From assembly GCF_024804185.1 (NCBI RefSeq), contig NZ_CP101657.1, positions 124,001 through 188,000 of the forward strand: 64,000 nt of DNA, written 5' to 3'. The DNA is from Wolbachia endosymbiont of Aedes albopictus. Lineage in GTDB: Bacteria; Pseudomonadota; Alphaproteobacteria; Rickettsiales; Anaplasmataceae. A model generated the notes under the pieces. The model ran no database searches. It saw nothing but the letters and a program-made list of their open reading frames with translations, and was not told where the DNA came from. The translations under genes and the position numbers were made by a program. Below are positions 7,465-15,649 of the stretch, piece by piece (position 1 is the first letter of the stretch; each line of letters begins with the position of its first letter).

Positions 7465-10107
7465 ATGTCTAATACAGAAACAGTAAGGGCGTTGATTAGC
7501 GCTTTTAATGTACATAATTATGCTCGTAATACAGTTAAAACTAATTTTACGCTGCAAGACAGGTACGGGAAGGACTGTATCGTAGTCTCATTTGATAAGG
7601 GTATGAAGAGTCCTCAGTGTAGCGAATATCTTTACAATATAAAAAGGAAAATAGTAAGTGAGTTCTACGATATTAAAGAAGGAGATGCGAATGAGGTAGT
7701 GTTAAATACAGCTAATTTAATTTTTAATATTGAATCTTTTCCGTTTAACATGAGTGAAGGAAAGTGGTCTCAAGATGAGCAAGGTAGGATTGAGTTTCTA
7801 GCACCTATAGATCAGGGCGTAATTTTTAATTTGAAGTCTCATTTGGCTTCTTCACTTAAAAAAGATGTTCTAGAAGGTATGTCAGCTTGTAGAATAGTTA
7901 CTAAAGCGTCTGACAAAGAAGATTATTTGTGGCACGGTGAATTTGATAATAAAGCATTATGCAAGAAATTTGAGCGTGAATTTTTATCAAGTATGAGAGA
8001 AAAATATGGGTATAAGAATATTTTTAAGAAGCCTCTGAAGGTTGAAGGCAATAGTGTATATATCAAGGACGTTTTTGATGATGCTCGTTTTATCGATAGT
8101 GTAACACGGTGTGTTGCATGGCTTAAAGGTATGGGTCTCCAGGCTGATAGCAAAGTTCGTAATGATGTAAAAGCATTTAAAGATTTAATAATAGAATTTA
8201 TTGATCAATCAACGGGAATAATAGTAGACGGCTTTGTATGTGCTTCCCCTTTAGGTAAAGAAGTAGCCTCAATTCTTGTACCTATTATGCGAAATGGTAA
8301 AGGAGGTAAGTTATTAACAAAAGATGAGGCTCATGCTGTAAATTCTGTGTTCGGTAATGCTGTACTTAATGATGTTGATGGTAAAGTTCAGGGAGGATTA
8401 TCAATAAATAGAAGTAGTGGGATATATGGCATAGACTTTTCTAATAAAGAAATTTCTCACTGTGTGATAACTAAAATCATAGAAAGCTCTGTAATCAACA
8501 AAGACCATGAACTGTCCATTGATCCTGAGCGAGCATTGTCGCCTGTGCAGTCGCCATTCAATTCTCCTACACATGCAGGCCCGAGTGGACTAAGAACACC
8601 GCCCAACCAAAGGAAAAAAGATACAGACAGTGGTTATGATAGTAATTCGCCTCCAAAAAAGGGTTCTGATTCTTCAAGTGGTGGTCCAGGACTATCGACT
8701 GAACCTTCAGATATGGAATGGGAGCCTTCCACACATCTTCAAAATCGCAGTATTTCAAGGTTGCCTAATGGACATCTAGATGAGGCACAATTGACACAAT
8801 TGAGGTTTCCCACGGGAAAAAGTCAGGGTGGAGCATTAAAGGAGCCTCCCAGGCAAGGTTTGGAAGAGCTTTTTATGTCGCATAGGGGAACGAGTGAAGA
8901 ATCCCCGCCACGGGCATATATAAGTTCTCCTACAGTTGTTTCAGAGCAATCTTCATTATTGCAATCTGTAGGTGCTGCTCAAAATGTGCAGGCAGGACCT
9001 AGTGATCGGGCTCAGACAATAAATCGTTGGTCATTACCGGCTTCAAGTGCAGGATTATCGTTATGGCAACTGAGTAGACCTTCATCATGGAAAGGTGCTA
9101 ATCCAGTAGGGGCTAACCCTTGGGCTCAGCGAACGAACCCTTGTTTATCACCGGCTCCAAGTGCAGGATTATGGTCATTACCACAGAGTAGACTTTCATC
9201 ATCGAAAGGTGCTAGTGAACGGAGAACTAGTGATAAACCTCTTACCGAGGAAGAAGAAACCTTGTTTAAAGAATTGCTTTATGCGTTTAACTTAAATAAT
9301 CAGATTTTTGAATGTCATCATACTAACTTTATTGTAGAAAATGGGAAGATTGCTAGTTTAGTTGATGATAGTGTTAATGTAGAAGAATATTTACAGGAGG
9401 TAATAGATAAGACGAAAGAAGAGTATCGTGTCAATGAGAAAGAAGCCTATGATCTCAATGAGTTTCCATTTAAATTTCTTTCTAATTGTGAGAAAAACCA
9501 AGAAACAACAGTTGTTGCTAATATAAATTGTGGTGCCTTATTTAACTTAAAAAAACTTTTTATTCAGGAGCATGAAAAAAAAGTGGAAATAGAAGATATC
9601 GACATTAACATCGTCAAAAAGGCAGTGAAATCTAAAAAGGACGAATGGGTAGATTTCCAGGTGAAAGAACGTAGGGCAAGTCCTCGCGAAGCAATTACAA
9701 CCTGTTATCCCGATGAAAGCAAATTAGAACATATTCCAATTATAAAAGGCAAAGATAAATACTACCTTGACCGTACTTTTGAAACTTGGGAAGTAGAGTC
9801 GTTTATGGAAGAGCGATGGCCTGCTAAAGGTACGTCAAAAGCTGAAAAGATGAAGTCCGAAGATAATAAAGACAGCGGTATCTCTTCAGGGGAGGCGACT
9901 GATGCTGAAAACGTAAGCTCTAAAGCTGAGGCAACAACAAGTAGTGGGTATGAGTCTATGGATTATGAGAATACTAGAGAAGGATCGCCAAAACGTTCTG
10001 GAGGAGAGGTGGTTCAAACTTTTAAGAAGCAATGTATCATCTCTACGCAAATTGAGGATGTTACTTCGGAGTCCTTCGGGCAGAGACAAGGTTCAATAGT
10101 AGGTTGA
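7465..10107 (+). CDS. Large effector-like protein with internally duplicated domain (880 aa)
   Basis: No known family recognised. I chose ATG 7465 because GGAGGAGG lies 5-6 nt upstream; an in-frame ATG at 7450 overlaps that site. Two related domains flank a long Pro/Ser-rich linker. The N-terminal copy (about 5-170) shows ALISAFNVHN, IESFPFN and GVIFNLKSHL; the C-terminal copy (about 600-760) shows ELLYAFNLNN, LNEFPFK and GALFNLKKLF in the same order. The linker (about 355-590) is low-complexity and carries a repeated RWSLPASSAGL / CLSPAPSAGLW tract. Two motifs, DSGYDS and DSGISS, resemble eukaryotic DSGxxS phosphodegrons. The architecture suggests a secreted host-interaction protein (inference). 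Confidence 0.8.
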   Translation: MSNTETVRALISAFNVHNYARNTVKTNFTLQDRYGKDCIVVSFDKGMKSPQCSEYLYNIKRKIVSEFYDIKEGDANEVVLNTANLIFNIESFPFNMSEGKWSQDEQGRIEFLAPIDQGVIFNLKSHLASSLKKDVLEGMSACRIVTKASDKEDYLWHGEFDNKALCKKFEREFLSSMREKYGYKNIFKKPLKVEGNSVYIKDVFDDARFIDSVTRCVAWLKGMGLQADSKVRNDVKAFKDLIIEFIDQSTGIIVDGFVCASPLGKEVASILVPIMRNGKGGKLLTKDEAHAVNSVFGNAVLNDVDGKVQGGLSINRSSGIYGIDFSNKEISHCVITKIIESSVINKDHELSIDPERALSPVQSPFNSPTHAGPSGLRTPPNQRKKDTDSGYDSNSPPKKGSDSSSGGPGLSTEPSDMEWEPSTHLQNRSISRLPNGHLDEAQLTQLRFPTGKSQGGALKEPPRQGLEELFMSHRGTSEESPPRAYISSPTVVSEQSSLLQSVGAAQNVQAGPSDRAQTINRWSLPASSAGLSLWQLSRPSSWKGANPVGANPWAQRTNPCLSPAPSAGLWSLPQSRLSSSKGASERRTSDKPLTEEEETLFKELLYAFNLNNQIFECHHTNFIVENGKIASLVDDSVNVEEYLQEVIDKTKEEYRVNEKEAYDLNEFPFKFLSNCEKNQETTVVANINCGALFNLKKLFIQEHEKKVEIEDIDINIVKKAVKSKKDEWVDFQVKERRASPREAITTCYPDESKLEHIPIIKGKDKYYLDRTFETWEVESFMEERWPAKGTSKAEKMKSEDNKDSGISSGEATDAENVSSKAEATTSSGYESMDYENTREGSPKRSGGEVVQTFKKQCIISTQIEDVTSESFGQRQGSIVG

Positions 10108-10135
10108 TTTTTTTTGAAGGTAATTTAAACTTAAT

Positions 10136-11680
10136 CTAATCCACTGTTCTTAGCCACCTAAGTGTTTTATTAGGGTTGGGGCCAAAGTCCCTGACCCTGA
10201 AAGCACTGGTGTTAGTTTTTCTTGTCCATTGCAGATATTGCAAGGTACTATCCACTTGATCGTCATAACGGCCTTCTGGGAACATTAAAATTTCATATTC
10301 GAAATCGCTGAGCCATACTGCTTGATGCGGCAGAAAAACCCTGCCAGACTCTATAGTCGGAACAATTTGATAAAATCGAGTGAGTTTGTCATTGTGTGGC
10401 ACTATTTCAATAATCGGTAGATCGCTATTTGCCTTTAGCTCTTGTGTTAATTGCTGACCACTCGTTTTTGCTTCAATCAAAATTGCATGTGGTGCCCATC
10501 TTGCAGCTAGTGACAGAACCTGCTCTTTAAGCTTTGGATACTCAAGCTTTGCTCGATATACATCAAGTAGATAGAATTTATTATCTATTTTTGCCCAGGT
10601 GGTGCAGACGCTAAAGTCGCTGGAATTGTTTGTTGAAACTGCAGTGTCCCAGCTTTGAGTTACATGTGAGGGATTATCAGGGAAATTTTTATAGCACTTT
10701 AGCCACTCTTGTTTTATTATACCACTTGAAAGCGGCAGGGGGTTTTGTTGATATTGAGCAGCAAAAGCGTAACTCCCGAGTTCAACTTTTATCATCTCAA
10801 CTTCTTCTCTTCCTCCCTCCAGGGGATATAGCAACTGACCTTCTTCTCTTGAGTATAATACTCTTGCAGGTAGTGTCATTCCAGCACTTGATGCTGGAAT
10901 CCAGTCTTTTGCGGTTGAATTTTCTGAATCCCAGTGTCTGGGCACTGGGATGACAGGAGGGGGGGTTGGAATGACACCAGTATGGTTATCAATTGAATAA
11001 ATAATCTCCTTATTTTCAGAAATCATTGGCAAACAAATGTGATGCCATATGTTTTTTGGCTTGGATAAGAGGTGCCCAGTTAAGTCTTCCAGGTGCAGCC
11101 TGTGCATAACAAGCACAATTACTCCTTTTTTTCTATCGTTGAGCCTCGTTACCAAAGTCTGATCGAACCAGTTTGTGGCACGCTTTCTAAACGTTTCACT
11201 CAAAGCTTGGGCAGGGTTAAGCGGATCATCCACAATAATAAAATCACCACCTTCACCGGTTAACGTCCCTCCAACTGATGTTGCGATTCTAAATCCTTTC
11301 TGCACTGTTTGGAATTTATATTTAGTGTTCTGGTCTTTGGATAATTTTACCTCTGGAAACAGCTCTTTATACCAATCAGATTGCATTATGCACCTGGTAT
11401 CAAGCGAGTGCTTTTCGCTGAGTAGCCGAGAATAACTTGCAACTATTATTCTTGCAGTTGGCTGATTTCCCAGTATCCATGCGGGCCACGCAACGCTTAT
11501 GCACATGGACTTCATTGAACGCGGAGGCATATTGAATATTATGCGCCTTACTTCGCCAGCATTCGCTGCTTTCAGCCTGTCTTCTATGACTTTTATGTAC
11601 TGATAATCATTATACTCACATCCCGGCACCACTGTTCGAAAGCACAGTTCAATGAATTTTAGAAAATTTATATTATCCAT
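10136..11680 (-). CDS. Phage terminase large subunit, with in-frame repeat insertion
   Basis: The terminase large subunit is the ATPase-nuclease that packages phage DNA. This 514-residue protein has the phage-type P-loop NMPPRSMKS (about 49-57), a Walker B-like FIIVDDP, and a nuclease-like C-terminal half with SWDTAVSTNNSSDFSV, ILIEAKTSG and DDQVDSTLQYLQW. About 30 residues near 240-275 (IPVPRHWD...DWIPASSAGM) are translated from a palindromic repeat inserted in frame at roughly 10874-10977. No capsid, portal or tail genes are nearby, so it is an orphan, either a prophage relic or part of a dispersed set. A broken 3' copy lies at 4629-4800. Confidence 0.88.
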   Translation of the reverse strand: MDNINFLKFIELCFRTVVPGCEYNDYQYIKVIEDRLKAANAGEVRRIIFNMPPRSMKSMCISVAWPAWILGNQPTARIIVASYSRLLSEKHSLDTRCIMQSDWYKELFPEVKLSKDQNTKYKFQTVQKGFRIATSVGGTLTGEGGDFIIVDDPLNPAQALSETFRKRATNWFDQTLVTRLNDRKKGVIVLVMHRLHLEDLTGHLLSKPKNIWHHICLPMISENKEIIYSIDNHTGVIPTPPPVIPVPRHWDSENSTAKDWIPASSAGMTLPARVLYSREEGQLLYPLEGGREEVEMIKVELGSYAFAAQYQQNPLPLSSGIIKQEWLKCYKNFPDNPSHVTQSWDTAVSTNNSSDFSVCTTWAKIDNKFYLLDVYRAKLEYPKLKEQVLSLAARWAPHAILIEAKTSGQQLTQELKANSDLPIIEIVPHNDKLTRFYQIVPTIESGRVFLPHQAVWLSDFEYEILMFPEGRYDDQVDSTLQYLQWTRKTNTSAFRVRDFGPNPNKTLRWLRTVD

Positions 11681-11796
11681 ATGTGTATTTTAGTGAATGG
11701 AATGTAGACTTTAATAGTTTTGATTTATCTTGTAAGATTGAGGTGTTACAATCGCAGGCTTACAATGCTGCTAATTTAGTAAATAACCTATGAGTG

Positions 11797-13281
11797 CTAT
11801 TTCTTCAACTTTATCGAAGTAAAGAATTGATTTCCATTGCGGTAAATGAGCAACATTATTGAATCTTTACCGTTTTTCTTTACTGCTGAATCAACTTGTT
11901 TTTGAAAATCATTAGTATTTTCTATATCGGTTCCATCTAATTGGATAATAATGTCTCCTTTTTTAATACCACGCAGCGTGGCATTACTGTTACTATCTAC
12001 ATTAGTAACTATCACACCTTTTGTAGGATTACTTTCTTTTGATTCTTTTGGCAGGTTTGAAACAGTTAAACCAGTTATGTAATCAGATGTTGATTTATTT
12101 TCTTCTTGATTATTACCTTGACCATCATTTGCAAATTCTTCAATCACAACCTTAATATTGACCTCTTTGCCCTTTCTAAGTAACTTAATTTGTACTTTTT
12201 TTCCAGGTTCAGTTCTTGAAACCATTTGAGGCAGTTGTGTCATTCTATCAATTTTTTTATCATCAAATTCTAATAATATGTCACCCACCTTAATTCCACC
12301 TTTTTCTGCAGGGCTATCCTTTACTATACTTGCAACCAGTGCACCTTTTGTATCTTTTAAACCCAAAGACTCAGCAAATTCTTTCGTTATAGGCTGAACT
12401 TGCACACCAAGCCAACCATGTTTTATTTTTTTGCCACTTTTTAATGCGTCAATAATTGACATAGCTAAATTAGATGGTATAGCAAAGCCTATGCCCACGT
12501 TACCGCCAGACTCAGATGGGGAATAGATAGCGGTGTTAATGCCTATAACTTTTCCATTTAAATCAAATAATGGCCCTCCAGAGTTGCCTCTATTAATTGC
12601 AGCATCAGTTTGAATAAATTCATTCATAGTGCCGATACTAATGTCTCTGGACCTTGCAGATATAATTCCTGTGCTTACAGAACCACCCAAACCAAATGGG
12701 TTACCTATTGCAATAACTGTATCACCAACCCTTGCTGTATCAGAATTACCAAATGCAACAAAAGGAAGATCTTTATTAGAATGAACCTTAAGCACAGCAA
12801 GATCAGTTCTTGCATCATAGCCTAAAACTTCTGCTTTGAAATAAGTATTATCGTTCATAGTAACTGTGATATCTTGGGCGTTTTTAATAACGTGATAATT
12901 GGTTACTATAGTTCCACCTTTATCTATAATAAACCCAGAACCAAGCAACACCACCTCTCTGTTAACACTAGGGCCCCTATCCATAAAAAACTGATCAAAA
13001 TGCTCAAAAAATTCTCTAAAATCATCAAAGAAATTATTTCTTGGCATAAAAGGGATTTTAGTTCTATTATTACTTTCTTGTTTGATTATTTGTTCGCTTG
13101 AAATATTTACAACCGCAGGAATGAGTTCTTCCACTAAATCGGCAAGTCCTTGATTACAGTTACATATAGTAGTGCTAGCATCAACGACCTTTTTTGCATT
13201 CCAATCAAACATATTAGCGTACGAAGAAAACGCAATTAGAAAATATGCAAATATAGATAAAATAAATGCCTTACTTTTCAT
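11797..13281 (-). CDS. htrA: Periplasmic Do-type serine protease/chaperone HtrA (DegP)
   Basis: HtrA degrades or refolds misfolded envelope proteins. The 494-residue product has an N-terminal signal sequence (about 1-22), a trypsin-like domain with catalytic His130 (TNYHVI), Asp160 (ARTDLAVLK) and Ser234 (RGNSGGPL), and two PDZ domains (about 290-375 and 400-485). Length and order are normal. It is the last gene of a minus-strand cluster after hflK and hflC, starting 3 nt after hflC ends. That arrangement makes sense as a membrane and envelope protein quality-control operon. Confidence 0.95.
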   Translation of the reverse strand: MKSKAFILSIFAYFLIAFSSYANMFDWNAKKVVDASTTICNCNQGLADLVEELIPAVVNISSEQIIKQESNNRTKIPFMPRNNFFDDFREFFEHFDQFFMDRGPSVNREVVLLGSGFIIDKGGTIVTNYHVIKNAQDITVTMNDNTYFKAEVLGYDARTDLAVLKVHSNKDLPFVAFGNSDTARVGDTVIAIGNPFGLGGSVSTGIISARSRDISIGTMNEFIQTDAAINRGNSGGPLFDLNGKVIGINTAIYSPSESGGNVGIGFAIPSNLAMSIIDALKSGKKIKHGWLGVQVQPITKEFAESLGLKDTKGALVASIVKDSPAEKGGIKVGDILLEFDDKKIDRMTQLPQMVSRTEPGKKVQIKLLRKGKEVNIKVVIEEFANDGQGNNQEENKSTSDYITGLTVSNLPKESKESNPTKGVIVTNVDSNSNATLRGIKKGDIIIQLDGTDIENTNDFQKQVDSAVKKNGKDSIMLLIYRNGNQFFTSIKLKK

Positions 13282-13284
13282 AAG

Positions 13285-14157
13285 TTATTTCCATCCTTTG
13301 TTTAAAATGTCTAAAAAGTTATTGTTTGGTGAAAGTACAAATTTAGTATTATTTTCGGCAAATGATTTGCTGTAAGCGCTCATAGAGCGATAAAAGTTAA
13401 AAAACTCTTCATCAACCTTAAATGCCTCATTATAAATTCTAGTTGCTTCAGCATAACCACGGCCCCTTATTTCATATGATTCTTTTACTGCACTGGAGAT
13501 AATTTCCCTTTTTAATTTATCAGCTTTTGATCTAACTTCCTGCCCAGCTTGCTCTCCTTCTGCTCTAATTTCTTTTGCTTCTTTTTCCCTTTCAGTTTGC
13601 ATACGGCGAAATATTGCAGAACTATTTTCTTCTGGTAAATCGGCTCTCTTAATTCTTACGTCTATTATTTCTATGCCAAATTTTTCAGCTTCAGAATAAA
13701 CTCCACGCTGAATCAATTGCATAACCTCTGATCTTTTTTCGTTCAACAAACTAATCAACGAAAATCTGCCTATATTTTCTCTTATGTGTGCTTCTATAAC
13801 CGGATACAATCTTCTAACCAGCCCTGATTCATTTCTCACAGCTTGGTAAAAAGTAACAGGATTTGTTATTTTATATTTTGCATACGCATCTACTATAATA
13901 CGTTTTTGATCCGCTGTTATCACTTCCCTTGGGATCTTATCAGGATTTAAATCTAAAACTCTTTTATCAAGAAACTCTACACTATTTATGAATGGTAACT
14001 TAAAATATAAGCCACTTTCCCTAACATCTCTTACAACTTTACCGAGTTGTATAACTATCGCTTGCTTTGTTTCTTGCACAACAAATATTGAGTTAAATAA
14101 AACAATCAATAAAACAACAAATACAGAAACAAAAACAATTTTAATATTACTACTCAT
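13285..14157 (-). CDS. hflC: HflC, SPFH/band-7 modulator of FtsH
   Basis: HflC pairs with HflK in a large membrane complex that regulates the FtsH protease (known for the family). The 290-residue protein has one N-terminal membrane anchor (about 7-27), then an SPFH domain with the usual LPFINSVEFLDKRVLDL and DVRIKRADLPEE segments, followed by an alanine- and charge-rich helical tail. It starts 2 nt after hflK ends, which implies translational coupling. No oddities seen. Confidence 0.93.
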   Translation of the reverse strand: MSSNIKIVFVSVFVVLLIVLFNSIFVVQETKQAIVIQLGKVVRDVRESGLYFKLPFINSVEFLDKRVLDLNPDKIPREVITADQKRIIVDAYAKYKITNPVTFYQAVRNESGLVRRLYPVIEAHIRENIGRFSLISLLNEKRSEVMQLIQRGVYSEAEKFGIEIIDVRIKRADLPEENSSAIFRRMQTEREKEAKEIRAEGEQAGQEVRSKADKLKREIISSAVKESYEIRGRGYAEATRIYNEAFKVDEEFFNFYRSMSAYSKSFAENNTKFVLSPNNNFLDILNKGWK

Positions 14158-14159
14158 GG

Positions 14160-15194
14160 TTATTTCCCTAAATTTGTAAGAGGTAAATAAGAAAACATAC
14201 CTTTCAGATCATCAGTTACAACAACTTTGTCTACCTTACTGAAAATATTTTCCATAGTTTCAAGATAAATACGATTCTTAACGAGAGAAGGATTCTGTCT
14301 ATATTCCTCATAAAGAGATAAAAAGCGATTTGCATTACCTTTTGCTTCATTTATTACTTCATTCTCATATGCCTCTGCATCTAATTTTATCTTTATCGCT
14401 TCACCCTTTGCTCGAGGTATAATATCGTTATTATAAGCATATGCTTCGTTTATAGTACGCTCTTTGTCTGCACGAGCACTTTGTACATCTCTAAACGAAC
14501 TGATTACTTTTTCTGGTGGATCAATTTTTTTCATTTGAACAGATAAAATCTCTATGCCCATTTGGTATCCATCAAGAATCTGCTGCAATAGAATTCTAGT
14601 ATCTCTAGAAATTTCTGGTCTGCCTTGACCAAGTGCAAAAGAGATCGTGTTTTTACCTATTATTTCTCTCATGGCACTTTCAGCAGCATTTTTAACACTG
14701 AAACCGGGTTTGTAATCCCGCACTTTGAATAAATAGTCCTTAGCATCTCTAACGCGCCACTGAACCTCGAAGTTAACGTTGACTATATTTTCATCTCCAG
14801 TTAGCATCACACCTTCACCGCGATCTGTATCTCGCCCATAAGAACTACTTACCCCAATTTCTTCACGATTTACTTCCTTAACGTTCACTTTAAAAACCTT
14901 GCCAATAGGGTAGGGGAAGTGATAACGCAAACCAGGTGTTTCTGTATTAGAATATTTACCAAAGATAAGTTCTATACTTTCCTCACTAGGGTGGACAATA
15001 TAAAAGCCAGTGCAAGCATAGAACAGCAAAATAATAAAAATGATGAAATAAGGTTTTTTGCCCCTGTTTCTGGTTAATCCATTCAGAAAGAACCTTACAT
15101 CAGATACAGCTTTACTTAAAATATCTTCATTATTGGGAGTTTTGCTCCCTACCGGTTTCTTTCCCAAATTCCAAGGATTATTATCATCAAACAT
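14160..15194 (-). CDS. hflK: HflK, SPFH/band-7 modulator of FtsH
   Basis: Partner of HflC. The 344-residue protein starts with the typical hydrophilic NPWNLG segment, has one membrane segment (about 50-68, YFIIFIILLFYACTGFYIV), then an SPFH domain (VHPSEESIELIFGKY...TPGLRYHFPYPIG) and a C-terminal helical region with QSARADKERTINEAYAYNND, which is characteristic of HflK. It is the first gene of the hflK-hflC-htrA cluster. A small membrane-protein frame lies about 80 nt upstream on the same strand. Confidence 0.93.
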   Translation of the reverse strand: MFDDNNPWNLGKKPVGSKTPNNEDILSKAVSDVRFFLNGLTRNRGKKPYFIIFIILLFYACTGFYIVHPSEESIELIFGKYSNTETPGLRYHFPYPIGKVFKVNVKEVNREEIGVSSSYGRDTDRGEGVMLTGDENIVNVNFEVQWRVRDAKDYLFKVRDYKPGFSVKNAAESAMREIIGKNTISFALGQGRPEISRDTRILLQQILDGYQMGIEILSVQMKKIDPPEKVISSFRDVQSARADKERTINEAYAYNNDIIPRAKGEAIKIKLDAEAYENEVINEAKGNANRFLSLYEEYRQNPSLVKNRIYLETMENIFSKVDKVVVTDDLKGMFSYLPLTNLGK

Positions 15195-15277
15195 AATGGT
15201 TGATTCTATAATTAATGCGTTAATATTACTTATTTAAATAAGAAAATGCAAATATAAATTACTATTTCATTTACAAA

Positions 15278-15493
15278 TTAATTGTCAGGGTGAAAAACAT
15301 GATCATACACTTCCTTTTCTCTATGTAGTATGGTCGACTCTATAGAATTTTCTGGCTTTTTTTTGAATTCTTTATTGTCACTCTTTAAGTGCACTACGTC
15401 TTCGTGAAAATGGGAATTATACCTAAATAGTAAAGCTATTATTATTAAAGTTATAACAGCCAAAAAGATGAGAGTCCTTTTTCTATATCTCAT
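15278..15493 (-). CDS. Small single-pass membrane protein (71 aa), unrecognised
   Basis: A basic N-terminus (MRYRKRT), one strongly hydrophobic helix (about 8-23, LIFLAVITLIIIALLF) and a charged C-terminal tail give a plausible type II small membrane protein. It lies upstream of hflK on the same strand with an 83-nt gap. The ribosome-binding site is weak. No family recognised; the FtsH/HflK setting makes a membrane-complex role possible but unproven. Confidence 0.5.
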   Translation of the reverse strand: MRYRKRTLIFLAVITLIIIALLFRYNSHFHEDVVHLKSDNKEFKKKPENSIESTILHREKEVYDHVFHPDN

Positions 15494-15649
15494 AAATGCT
15501 GCAACTTCTTGACCTAATTTTCCACACTATCAAAAAACACGTCAAGCAGAATTATTCAAAGACAAATGAACATTAACAGCCAAATTAACACTAACTTAAG
15601 AATCGAGGGTGTACAATATGAATATATTTAATTAATAGTGAGGTTTAAA

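Noticed and set aside
5164..10107. cifA/cifB cytoplasmic incompatibility genes in the accessory island
   Set aside because: Neither product resembles the CifA sequence I remember, and no deubiquitinase or nuclease motifs of CifB were seen.
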